Shown: piece after piece, positions 9,901 to 22,389 of the stretch
Layout of the letters: every line of letters begins with the position of its first letter
How positions within the stretch are numbered: position 1 is the stretch's first letter
NCBI GenBank assembly: GCA_021234155.1
Contig: JAJEKV010000086.1
Location: 250,001-314,000 of the forward strand
Length of the DNA: 64,000 nt
Direction of reading: 5' to 3'
DNA from: Isoetes taiwanensis
Taxonomy: Eukaryota > Streptophyta > Lycopodiopsida > Isoetales > Isoetaceae
Notes under the pieces: model-generated
The model's database searches: none
Seen by the model: the letters and a program-made list of their open reading frames with translations, nothing else
Told to the model about the DNA's origin: nothing
Translations under genes and position numbers: made by a program

Positions 9901-12900
9901 GATTCGAACCAATATCTGGCAACAGGTTTTTAAGCAACCTTTTAGAATGCTATCTAAAATCCGTGTTTGGGTGATATCATTTTTGTCTAAATCATCCTAA
10001 GGATCTAAATGCTGTCTCTGATCAGAAAGAAAAACAGATGGATGGCAGATTTTTGCTTATTTCTAAAATATGAGCATGGACCTCAAAGCAAAGATGGGCT
10101 TCTGGTGATTTACTCCGGCGATTCAAGCAGAAACACCACAGATCTAAGGTATTTTTCGCAGCAAGAATAACAAAAATAGATCTATTATGTTTGATGCCTC
10201 TTTTCTAACTGGTAAATCCTTTTCCCTTTTTTTTCTTTTGATTTTAATCTTTTCTGATTACCTTATCTGCTTCCCAGAGAGCTCCTTTAGAAGGATCCAT
10301 GAATCCATGACTCTTTCTTGTTTTTGCGCTCTAGAGTTTGGAGTTTGGAGCCGGCCCTGGAGATTAACATCTGCTTATGCTTTTCTTATTTATGTGTTCT
10401 TCATGCTTATGCTTATGATTCCTTATGCAAGCAAAGCTTCTGTTTTGTGCCTATTGTTGATCCTATTTCTATCTCAACCAAGATCTGGCAAAAAATATCA
10501 GGCTGCTCTTATTGTTTGTTTGTGTCTGTTGTAAAATTTATTAAGGCAAACACAGCAGGCTTTGCTTGAACTGTTACATTAAAACTTTTTATCTTAGAAA
10601 CCAAGCACAGATATCTGAAAAAAAAAATGTAAAGCAAACGTGAACGAGTTTGCTCAAGAAACAAAACTAAAGCAAACAAACGTGAACGAGTTTATTTTGA
10701 GTTTGATTACAATTTTAGATTATTACAAGGATTTAGCGCTGGCAGAGCCAGTGCCTTGTAGACCCTTAGGAGTTCAATTCGAGCATGAGGGTGGGCCATT
10801 GGTCTAAGAGTGTGTTTTAAGTTTGGTTCAGATGTGTGTGGTCACTTCACTTAGTGATATTTCTATCTATGGGGTTGTTTAACATGGTAGGGAAGAGGTT
10901 GATAATTCCGTACGCTTAAATGGACTTAGATAAGTGTAAATGTCTGCAGATTCTCTAGTTCACAGAGTCTTAAGAGTTTGCACATCCTCTAATTCATAGC
11001 TAGGAATATATCTAGTTTAATTTTGCCATTAGAGAAGATGAGTTATGAATGGCCACTTTAGGCGTAGCATTGGAAATGCGATTGCTGATGCATGTAAAAG
11101 AATATTATTTATGAAAAATGTGTATATATGATTGTTCATGTCGTAAAGAAGTGTTTTTTATTATGTGATTATGTAGTGTATAAAGTACGAAAGTGAATGT
11201 AGGTTATAATTTAGTTTGGTGGCATTCGATGGTAAGTGCTTGTAGGAATAGACCCGTTTATCTACACCAATGGCGAATAGGCAAAATATATTTGTGTTTC
11301 ATTTAAGATATTTTTTGGCTAGATTCAGGAGATGATTATCCACAACTATGAGCTTGAATTTCAATGCCAATTATTTATGATTTTGGCCTTTTCAAGCAAA
11401 TTGAGGCATGTAGAAAATGTTGAAATCTAGCGGTAGATCCTAACCCATAGATGTGTTTAATTTGCCCTTCTGCCATTTTGAGCACCATAATGGGAAAATC
11501 TGAGCACCTTTGGAGGTTGGCTCAGTATAGATTCTGAAGTTGCAATGCAAGGCCTGAAATCTAAAAAAGAATAGGCATTATTTTAGGGCCCAGAGAGAAA
11601 TGCTTATGCCCTTCCGGTGCTAAAAAAAGGAATGGCCAAGCTAAATAATCTAGCTTTTCTAATTATATGTAATCGTATGGCGGTTGTTTGAAGGAGTAAG
11701 CTTTGGAGGACTATAAAAGACAATCATCATATCTACTTGCTCCCAACAAAATCTCGAGCAATAGAATTCTAAAGTGTTGGTCGTATGGAATAAGCTACCT
11801 TTTTTGAGGATCATACAATCAAGTTGCAAAATATGTCTCACAATCACAATGTTCGATTCTAAAGATGAATAATGCTCTTTCTAGATAGAATATGAAAGGC
11901 TATACCGCCGACTCTATAGCAACATTGACGCAATCAAGCGAAATTGAACTCACAAACAAATCTATGTTGTCAGTATTGTCAGTCTTTGTTCAGCTCCACA
12001 TTCTGATCACAGGGGGAACTAAAATGTTTTCCAGGTGCTTATTTGTAGAAACGAAGCATAGAGATGCCTTATAGAAACTTCAGTGAATTCCTTTGCGGAT
12101 AAGCATAAAGACAAATAATCATTTCCCTTTCGTCTGCAGATTGTGTTGCAGATCGTGTTGAAAATGCTTATAACAACCCACGTCTCCATCTTCACTTCTT
12201 GCAAAATTAGAATCTGTAAAACATGCCGAATTTGGGGCCTTTTCCAAAAGAATTACCGCTGTTTTATTTAACCGTTTCTGAGCTGTCAATTGGTTCCAGG
12301 CTATGCCCTTCTTAGATTTCAACTCGCAAATACGACGACCCGGTCTGTGAAATTGAGATAACAGTAAAGCCATTGTTGACGTCTCAGCTCTTCAAGTACC
12401 ATCGATTTTTCCAAAGTAAAGATTAAAATTCTATTTCTACTTTATTTTTGCGATGTTTTTCTTAATTCTCAAGAGCAGTTACAGATATAACTTAGAATTA
12501 TCCTTCTCAATCCAATGCCAAAATCTCTCAATTAGGCCTAACGATCCTAGTAACAGGACGAGAACTTGGCTTTGATAGGAACACACCTGGGTTTCTCAGC
12601 CCAAACGACGCCTTCGTCTATCCAATTTCCAGATTTCCAACTCCAATTATTTGGTCTTTTAACACGAATGCTTCGAGTTCTCTGACATAGATTTTGGGTC
12701 AAGACACTGCCGCGGGTCTGTTTTATACCCCTTCAAAACCTTGGCAGCGAAGCGTGGAATGAATCCAACCGATTCTACAGAGTTAACTTAATACATACTA
12801 TGGAATCCGGCTCTTAATACAGCTTGTTTCACACACGACCAGGTATTAGAATTCAGAAAAATGTGCCACAAAAATATGATATCTCTGCATTAGAGAGCAA

Positions 12901-14711
12901 AAAACAGAGAATATTTGACTTCCCATCTCAAAACAGAGCTTTCTACCTCACGTTCATTCCAGAAAAAGGCCTATTTGAACTTTACATCAAGTTCTCGTAT
13001 CATAAAGAGGAAAAAAAAATACAAAAACAGGTCGACTAAATCTGGACTTTCTAGGGTGCTTGCGGGCCGCTCTAAATTGGAGCACATGGCAGATCTGGCA
13101 GCTTTTCACCTCCTTTCTCTGTAGCTTCCTTTCTTACCTACACAAAGCTCAGATCCAACTCAAAATCTCAGCTCTAACGCTGCGCCATACCTATTCTTCT
13201 GCTATGCTTTTCTATCCTTCCTTACCTAGTTGCCATGCTGCACTCAATCAAATCCTTCCCTTTTTTGATGCCATGCTCCGTTTACAGAGGCAAATGTGGG
13301 GAGTCTGTGTTTTTGGAAGATGGAAAAAATGGTAAAGTTTAATCTGGTATGAGCGAGGATACAAACAGCCGAAAACTTTCTTTCAACACAAATGGGCAAA
13401 TATGCCATAGCCATAACCACGTTTGCCATCGGATTAAGACAAAACAACTAAAAAAAGAATGGACCAGTTGCAGAAGCAGGCTTGGCACGTTTGGCCGGAA
13501 ATGACTTTCCGATTCCAAATGTAATTTTTCTTGTATGAAAAGATTATTTTTGGATTTTTTTTTTGCCTGAAAACTTCATTTTTTTCTCTAGTAATCATAT
13601 ATATATAGGAAGAGAAGATATGCCTTCTTGGACTTGTTTGGGTTCGATACCCAAAAGGCTTTAAGAAATAAACAAGAAAAACTAAGAATCATCATCATGA
13701 TTTATAAAGTTTTTCACAAATGTAGCCTTTGATGCTGGAAATCGGCATCCAACATTCAACATTCAAGTAATATATGAGAAGCTTGAAATTTAAAGGTTGA
13801 AGTTTTAATGATATGATATTTGATAAGGGAATTGATGACGTAGCAATAATAACGAAAAAGAAAGAAAAGGAGGTCGGTGAACAGAAAGAATATGTGAGAT
13901 GAAGATCAAAAGCGTACAGGGAGATTTAGGGACTTGGAAGATGGTTGGGTTTGATCAAGAATAAGGCGTGGATAATCCGGCTGTGAAGATCCGGCTGTGA
14001 AGATCAGTACTTGGTGTTTCGGCAAACTTATTGAAAAGATCCAAGGCAGCGGATTTCTGGGCAAACAGGCTTATTGATCGAGTCTGGATCGAGAGGATAG
14101 GCTTGCAGGCAAAGAGGGTATCTGATTTGATTCCAGTCTGATGTGAAGAAACCACAGTGGTATCTGGCCGTGGTAGACTGCCGTGATTGAATCCGACAGA
14201 GGTCTTTTAGTCTAGACTGGTGGAATTGGCTGCTGGTTCTGCTACAATAGCAGAGGTGGGACTTAGAATTTTGTCCAGCATGAAATTTGTGCTATAAAGC
14301 ATGAAGGAGGTGATCTTGAGCTGCTCCAGGAAGACTGTTAAGTGGTTTATTCTCTGGGTTCAAATCCCGAGCACAATTGTAACATTTATAAAATTACAGA
14401 AGAACTCAAAACTAGAGAAGCACCTTTCCAAGAGTAGCATGCAAATGCCAATTTTGGATTTGAATTCATTTCTTGTCCTGCCACAAAAACATCTCTACAA
14501 ATAAAGGATCCGAGCAGATAAAGCCCTATTTGGGGTCTCCAATTCGAATTTTGCTTCGATTGGCATAAATCCAGCCAATGAATCCACTTTGAAAGCTTTA
14601 AATATAGAAGATTTAAGATGAGCAAACTGCCTTTTGAAAGGGCCCTGGCACTTGGGCGTCTTCTTCTTCTGCCAATTCGGTCATTTGCTACAGAAGCACT
14701 GTTCCAGATGT
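9900..14711. other. Long stretch without a recognisable gene
   Basis: This AT-rich sequence has no supported gene. Short frames near 10190-10570, 12820-13330 and 13955-14155 look like chance. Two spots carry Pol III B-box-like words. At 10765-10785, AGTTCAATTCG lies about 50 bp after a TAGCGCTGG motif. At 14356-14368, GGGTTCAAATCCC is an almost perfect T-arm. Both may be SINE remnants, but neither folds into a tRNA that I can defend. Confidence 0.5.
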
Positions 14712-15802
14712 TGTGACGCTCCTTGCGCTATATACGACAGCCCGCCGTATACATCGAAGGACCTTCCCCATCCAACGGCACCCGTCGTATGGGCCCTCTG
14801 TCTAACTCGCGTCTGGGATCCAGATGATCGAGTAGAGGACACAGAGGTGTCATTCCATCCCGTCCTCTATATAGGGTCCCTATGTCAGCGGAAGCAAATA
14901 TACAACATAAGCACTAGCAACAATAACAACAGACTACCTCGAAGGGTACTGATAATCCATCTAACCATGTCATCAAATACAACGATACAATGAATGCATC
15001 AAATACATCAAATAGAGGCTCCTACCCGACTGACGGCTGGGGGACCTCCAGATAAAACAGACCGAATTATGGCAATGACTTGGGCTGGCAATAGACAATG
15101 GCTAGGGTTGACCAGTCCATCCGCCCCTCCTGTGCATACTTTGCAGATAGGCTAAATCAGGCTCTGACGTGACTGTAACCTGCCGGAGACGTAATCCCAA
15201 GGTATCACCCAACGAGACTACGGGTTGCATCTCCCCGGTCCGATGAGGTAGGAAGGGTTGCATCTTCCCCTCCCGGAGTGCAGTGGCTCCATGGGCAGCT
15301 AGAGGATCGTGGCGACACACATCCATACCCGACTGAACCCCCCAAAACAAGAGCCAAGCCGACACTTGCAACTCTTGAGAGTCAGGGTGACACCATTGAC
15401 CCAGGGAGTGTCGGACCCATACCCGGCCCACACGAAGTGACCGACTATGAGCCTAGCCTGTTATGGAACCCCAGTAGCCGCGCTCAGCAGGGTCCTCCCT
15501 CCACTTTGCCACTGACCCCGTTGTGTGGTGCTCAGTCACTCCATAGCCTCCATAGCCAGGTGGGCTCTATGCACAGACCGCATAATAATGGGAACTAGTG
15601 GGTCTAAACTAAGAGCATCATCTACTAGTGGTTACTAGGTCTCTACCCCCCTTCCCAATACACAAGAGGTGCAAATATGAGATCAACCAACGTCATATCA
15701 ACATAATCTTGATAATAAAAGAGAATAACAACTAATCCTAATCACATACATCTAACCTATAGTTAGGGTTCATTGATTAGGGTTCATGTTCAGAACAATA
15801 GG

Positions 15803-16239
15803 TGTAACGGGCCCATGGTAGACTGCTCGAGTATTCGAACCTTGAATGTGCCTGTGGGGCGTTCCCGAGACACCGGCATAAATGGGTAGAAGCGACTACT
15901 CATAAATGTCTAGACGGTTTTGCCCAGTTGGTTAAGGGCATGTCGGTTAGGAACGTTACAGTTGGTATCAGAGCAGGTCTCGAGTTCGAGTCTCCATGGG
16001 TACCTATATGCATGGGTAATTTGCAAAGACTTGGTATAGGCTTGGATGCTCGAGGACGAGCATAGTTCTAGTGGGAGAGACTGTAACGGGCCCATGGTAG
16101 ACTGCTCGAGTATTCGAACCTTGAATGTGCCTGTGGGGCGTTCCCGAGACACCGGCATAAATGGGTAGAAGCGACTACTCATAAATGTCTAGACGGTTTT
16201 GCCCAGTTGGTTAAGGGCATGTCGGTTAGGAACGTTACA
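15803..16239 (+). mobile_element. TRIM: 437-bp miniature LTR retrotransposon
   Basis: Two identical 158-bp LTRs (15803-15960 and 16082-16239) begin TGTAACGGGCCCATGG and end GAACGTTACA. The 121-bp interior starts with TTGGTATCAGAGCAGG, the initiator tRNA-Met primer site, and ends with a purine tract AGTGGGAGAGAC before the 3' LTR. The 5-bp target duplication ATAGG flanks both ends (15798-15802, 16240-16244). There is no coding capacity, so it depends on another element. Identical LTRs and a perfect duplication point to recent insertion. The LTR end and the interior together hold A-box-like and B-box-like Pol III motifs. Confidence 0.95.
15961..15975 (+). promoter_or_regulatory. Primer binding site of the TRIM
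   Basis: GTTGGTATCAGAGCA follows the 5' LTR directly. TGGTATCAGAGC is complementary to the 3' end of plant initiator tRNA-Met, the usual primer of plant LTR elements. Confidence 0.9.
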
Positions 16240-16694
16240 ATAGGTTCTAGAATGGCTCTACTGCAATACTGGAATCTATTCGAATACACACCCACGGCCC
16301 ACTACCTCTAATTCCCCAGGTTCTCCATCTCTCGGCAATAGCTGCCGCAACTTTCAGTACCGTCAAGACGGTCTTCGAAGCCTGAACTCGATCATGGCCC
16401 CGTGGAGTGCGAGGTTGGTGGAGCCAAAAGTGGCTAGGGCTTAGGGTTTAGCCTTTTATATGTTAGGGTTTACATGAATGCCACTTGGCATAGGTGCGTC
16501 TATGTGGCAGTTCGCCTATAAGGTGAGGCCATGTGGAAATGGCTTCTTACCTTAGGTTGGCTAAGTTATGTAGATAACTTAGTCATCTCCTCCACATTAG
16601 GTGTATACAAGTCTACTTATGTAGAGTTGTATGGTGACGTGGCCGTAAAATATACGTACGTATGCCGTATATTTTAGGGGAACGTCACAGATGT

Positions 16695-19600
16695 CTTAAG
16701 ACACAGAAACCAAATGTCTCTCTGTTCATCACGAAAGTTATCGACCAGATGAAAATTTGCCTTGAACTGCAATCAATAGAAGCTGGACTCCAGCAGTAAA
16801 CAGATAGTTCTGATCTAGGGCGGGCCGGATTTAGGCCAGTAGCCATGGACATAGCCATGTAGAGCTTCAATACATGGGGACATGAGCAGGCAAGACGCTG
16901 CTTTCTATAACTGGAGCTCGCAACCTCTGTTCCAAAATGACATGATCGCAAAGCTTCGGGTGCAGCTAAATCAAATCAGAGAAATCATAAGATGAAGAGT
17001 TAAAGGGATCTTAGCATCATATCTTTTGTGGCCAGACATATCTATAGATGCAGCTTCCATCGCCAAAAGCTCCTTAAGATGGTTCATCTGCAGTTAAAAA
17101 GATCAGAGAAATGGGGATATAGATCAAAATATTTGGCTTGAAATGCAAGCGCCTTAACCATTTGGCCGGAAATATGAATGGGCGCAACATCGCCAAGGTA
17201 TATCGCCATAGCTGGAAGCAGGTAATCGATGAGCTTTGAAGTTATCCTGACCTTTATCTGGCCTTCCTCAAGAGATCAAGACCGGGGATCCATGGCGATG
17301 GATTGTTTGGAGAGAAAGAAAGAGGAAGGCCGTGCAAGAAGAAAGGGACGTCCTTTTTTTTAATTTTATTTTTTTAATTTTCATTTTTTTTTCAAAGACA
17401 CGTGTCGTTCTCACACTTTTTCCTGGGGCAGAAATATTACCTTCAAACATAAAATTATACTGCTTTATTATGTATTGAAAAACAATTATTTGGCAACATT
17501 AGCACATCACATTATTCCCCTTTGTTCGGTTTAATGGGTAGTCCATTGGGTTAGCAATTAAGAGATCTTGTGTTCAAGTCTCTGGGGGTCCATCATATAT
17601 CCTCATGTTGTCAATGTGGCATGACATAAAAATATATCTATCTATTAACACAGATAATAATAGTATAAGTTCATAGTATAAGTTCAAGTCTCTGGGTCCA
17701 TCATATATCCTCATGGATGTTGTCAATGTGGCATGACATAAAAATATGTCTATCTATTAACACAGATAATAATAGTATAAGTTCAAATCTTACGTGTCCT
17801 CGAACTCACGCACGTCTTAAGTAAGTCAGTACAAGGAAATGTTTGTTTGGTCACTACATTCGTGGAACTCCATTCCCCAAATGTAGAGAAATTGGGAAAA
17901 GGAACTGTTCGCGGCATCTAAGTTTCTTGTGTAAACTATGTAATTGCTACAGGCAAGATGCCCTTTGGACTAAATAATGACACCACTACGTTTTAGCATA
18001 TTGTATATTTTGGTTGAATGGGAGATATAGCATATTTCAGAATTGAAAAGGAAAAAAATGGGCAAGAAAATAGTTTCAACAACGACCATTTTGCTGCCAC
18101 ATAATAGCTTTCCCAGAGGTTTGAGACAGGTGGGTCTGGCGACAGGTTCCAATAGGAATGGCAAAGGAAATTATGACAATTGTGTCTGGCTATGGCAATG
18201 GAAATGATGACTGCGAGCAATTCTCAATAAATCATATCCGACATCAAAGCTAGAGCTATGGTTTGAAAAAGAAAAAGAAAAAAGACGATAACAAAAGTAA
18301 ATAATAAATAAAATCTCAAACCAAGAAGGTGCAACACTTTAATTAAACATTGCTTGAATACTTCTTGAAGATATTCTCTTAAACATTCTTCATAAATATA
18401 GTTGTTTTCGAGATGTTCCAAATCATTCCAGAATCTAAACACATGTGTGACACTTGGCATGGTCTCATCCTTTGGAATGGCAAAATTATGGTATAAATTC
18501 GGAATATTTTAATTTTTAAAACATGAATTTCATTTAGTAAGAAAATCAACTAAACCTATAAAACTCTTGGAGTTTTGTTGAAACTTTTTTTAAAAATGAA
18601 CTAAAACTAATAAAACTTGGCTAAAGCAAGAAAAATACCTTGAAAATTTATAGATATTTTAATGAATCTTTCAAGATATTTGGAGAGTCTCATTTATATT
18701 TGACTTTTTTTTTGGCATTCTTTATCCTATTAAAAATAGCCAAACCCTAATGGTCAAGCCCAAATATTAGCCAAATGGTGAAGAATAGCCACTAATGTAT
18801 ACCATGCGGAATCCTGATCATTGGCCTAAAAGTAGAGACCTATATAGAGGCACCATATTCTTGCCCGACCATTCCAGTTCAACACTAATCTTGAGCCCTC
18901 TAGCTCAAGTTCCTACATTATGCTTTGTTGTATCAAGTATATCTCATTTTTCAGCATATTCTTCGTGTATTTCTCTCGTATTTTCTCCTATTTTAATATA
19001 AGTTTATGACACAACCTAGGACGATCATGCAACATTGCTAAAGTTTATGGTCCAGAACAAGCAAAATCATTTCTATTCTTCATCCGTGAACAGGCCTCGA
19101 ATTTAGATTTTGCACTAACCAGCAAAAATGCCGCCTGTTATTTATGCTTACCGAATTTTTGAGAAAAATACCTCTAAATTGCTGGATTTAACACTAATTT
19201 TTTGAAATTTCGACTGGAAATTTGCCTGCATCTACTTTAGCAAATCGGATATTTCCAACTTTAATCAGATATTCTGGGGAGGAACCCCCCTAATTTCGAC
19301 CCTTGTCCATGAATTCAATTTCAAGACTCAAATTTTGAGGCTTATGAATCTTTTTCTTTGAATCCTGTGCTACAAAAGACATTCTCATCAAGATTCTTGC
19401 TAGGAGAGATGCAATAGTTATAGGAGTAGTGGTAATTTGTAACCTATTTAGGACAGGGATCTGAAGGATAACATGGGATTTTAAAGAATCTTCAAGTGAC
19501 TTATTGGCAAGGGGTTTGATACCATCAGTTAGAATGTAATCAAAAGAGGTAACTGCAGCTCCTGGATCAATGCGACAATAGTGGCCTTTGCAAGCTTAAC

Positions 19601-19902
19601 CAATGCTAAATTTCCCTATTTTCCTATGTTGTTCATCAAAACAGTTAGCATTTGAAGCTCTAGCATACCCCCCGAGGAATCCAATCTCACTTCAATAACT
19701 TGCTAATGCATGTTTTCCAACCAGGTCACCTCAATAATGCCAACATGTCATAATGTTAGATACACAAAGGGGAAAAATTAAAGGAAAGGAACCTAATGTT
19801 TGAGAGAATTTGTACCCTGAATGACCTACAAAATGACTAGGATCAAAGGAATACCACTCCCTATCGAACAAGTGTTTGCCCTTTTGGGCAACCCAAAAAA
19901 AG
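16695..19902. other. Gene-poor stretch with a SINE-like tRNA motif and a tandem duplication
   Basis: At 17535-17590 the sequence reads TAGTCCATTGGGTTAGC, then about 25 bp later TGTTCAAGTCTC, an A-box/B-box arrangement typical of tRNA-derived SINEs. Directly after it a segment of about 105 bp (TCTCTGGG...TATAAGTTCA) occurs twice in tandem (about 17579-17675 and 17688-17782). The rest is AT-rich, and I see no gene in it. Confidence 0.55.
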
Positions 19903-22389
19903 TGTAACGGGCCTGCCGGGTTAACCCTCCAGGTAACCCGAAATCCCATCTAACCTTGCATGAGTCAATGACAAATTGTTATCCATGAGTTGAATAATGT
20001 AATTCATTGAAGAAATCTTAATAAAGAATTGAATCTTTGTCTTCAAATCGACAGTTAGGAGTACATGAATATTTGAAACATAATTGTATAGCACTCTTGT
20101 GGCATATACAAGATAATGGTATGCAGTTTAATATCCATAAGCTCCAGAAATAATAAGGCCTTTCTAAAGGCATTCAGAGTCCTCATAAGTAAAAACTGCA
20201 CGTAGGTGTGCCCTTCAATTGCCTTGCTACATTCTGCGATCTCTGAAACTGCTTACACCATGAACAACGTGGGGTTAGTCTTAAAGACTAAGTGGGGGTT
20301 TAAGGCATTTAAAAAATGATGGCATAATCAACAAGAAACATGTACGATGTGCCAATCACAAGAATAATTCTCAGACTTAGATGCCTCACCTAAGAATCCC
20401 TCTATGCTAGAAATCAGCAATGTAGTGTTAGCACATAACATGAACAATGATAATAAGAATCAAAACATCATCAAGCCATCCAAATAAGGTATAAATGCAC
20501 ATGTCATAACTTACAATAGATAATCATGAGACCATGAAGAACCATGAAATAACCATGAGATATCCATAAACATGCATGAAGGCCACCCGGGCTGATCAGG
20601 CCCTGCAGCAATACGGGCGGGGTAAGCCTCATGTGTACACACCCTCCTAGCCTGTGTCCAGCAGTAGGGGACTACTTTCAAGCCATGTAGCGCGACGAAG
20701 CACCCTCGCTAGGGTGACAACGTCCGATGTCAAGAACAAGAACAACCGCGAGTCCAAGCCACTGCAAATGGACTCGGCCCTGGAGAATATGCACTCATGT
20801 ATCAACCAAGAATTTAGCATATGCCCCACATGTCTGAGTTTAAAACATGTTTTTTATTATATGATCCAATAATCAAGAGTCATAATTCATATCCGATATC
20901 ATAGACTCGCATTCATGTTCTACCACATGATGTCAAATATTCAATAAGTACATGCTAACATAATGCAACCTTGAGACATCACCATGGTATCCAAGCATTT
21001 AGCATGTCTAGATATATTATACAAGAACACATAAAAGGTGTAGCATTTTCCTCCCCATAGGAAAAGCTTATTCTAGGATGTCATAATGTCCTATTGCCAA
21101 ACAACCATGATATGCCTACAATTTACATCCATATAAGAATAGAACAACATACTTCTACCGGCATGCTTTCCCAAAGGCACTCCCTCCATACGGAGTGAAC
21201 ATTTTACAGAATACTCATATGCAATTCAATACGTTAGGCTTTTTTTCTTACTAATAAATTGATTACATAACTTAGTATTTTATTTGGCCAGCAATACTCC
21301 ATGCCATTGCCATACTACAGAAGCCCCTATAAGCTTCTTTAGGCTGCTTTGGCATACATTCTCTTACTATCTATCTGAAAGATTAACATATCTCACATAA
21401 CCTCCATGGTTGTTTCTTAGCAATGCAATTCCCTACCATAGTTTATTTTAGCATCTTAACTTCAATCTAATCACCAAAGGTATATATACATCTTTGTCTA
21501 CCTTCTAAATGAGCTTCTTGTCTCATGGAGTCAATGGCGCCTTTCGTGCCCTTGTTAGAACCTCCATGCAGCCCCCATAGGCTACATGATCTCAAGGTTC
21601 CAATTGAGTTCTAGCTTCTCCAAGCAGAACAATCTCTATACTGCTGCTGCTAGGATCTCCTAATATACAAGGTTTGTCCTACTATCTACAATTCTAAGGA
21701 CTATTCCCAGGCTTCTTACAATAAGCTTAGCTTAGTTCTTACTTCCTCTTATATACCAATGTGGAAAAAGACATTCAATCCCACATTATCATATTCAGGG
21801 TCACCCAGATTCCTTTATACTCTTAATTCAAATCATTAAATCATGATTCTTTTTCAACATCAAGAACAATCTAAGCAATCTAAGCTTCCTCTGGTGTAAG
21901 CGGCAAACCACCCACCTGAGAACCACTTCAATGACGATCTTTTGAGTTCTTGTACCTGTTTAGCTTCTAGCTCCAAGAAGCAAGCTGCACAAAGAGATAC
22001 AATGGTGCAGTCAATTCTGATAGATCTTCACTCTTTCTTCTTTCTGCCATATCTCTGCCATACGGATGCATTTCGGCATTCTCAGGCCCAATCCGAAAAG
22101 CTGATTTAAGAATCTTTCCAACAAAGTAAGAATTATTTGAATTGGAGCTTGGGTTGCCGAGATATGACGCTCCAAATTTCGGCCAGCAAAACTGCCCAAA
22201 ATTGCTCCTTCTGCCTTCTTCCAGAAACCCTCATAGAAGCTGATGCCCTTTGGTTTTATCACATGAATTTCGTATAAACTCCGCATATATAGTATGTACT
22301 TCTCATGTAATGATCAATTGAAATATTCTCCATAAGCATCAATAATGAAATGTAAATTACATGCCTGCTAACAAGCCAAGCTCGTTACA
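19903..22389 (-). repeat. 3' LTR of the minus-strand retrotransposon
   Basis: This is 2487 bp, TG...CA bounded, with a TGTAACG/CGTTACA terminal repeat. It matches 25453-29397 along its whole length apart from small indels and the nested element in that copy. The short open frames inside are present in both LTRs but show no coding signature. Confidence 0.9.

Larger units (their letters stand above)
14712..16689. mobile_element. Solo LTR (1.5 kb) interrupted by a TRIM
   Basis: The ends are TGTGACGCTCC and GGGAACGTCACA, the TG...CA form of plant LTRs with a short TGTGACG/CGTCACA inverted repeat. GATGT directly flanks both sides (14707-14711 and 16690-16694), a 5-bp target duplication. No internal region, primer site or second LTR is present, so this is best read as a solo LTR left by LTR-LTR recombination. 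Without the nested 437-bp TRIM and its duplicated target it is about 1.5 kb. A TATATA word lies near 14870. Its family cannot be assigned from this copy. Confidence 0.75.

Noticed and set aside
10187-10569. Hydrophobic plus-strand ORFs suggestive of a membrane protein
   Set aside because: Hydrophobicity comes from T-rich sequence; there are no conserved residues and no good start context.
13630-13655. Possible tRNA because of GGTTCGATACC
   Set aside because: Only the B-box-like word is present; no A box, anticodon arm or acceptor stem can be drawn.
20647-20872. ORFs of 60-72 codons found twice in the window
   Set aside because: They recur only because both LTRs of one element contain the same sequence; no coding constraint is evident.
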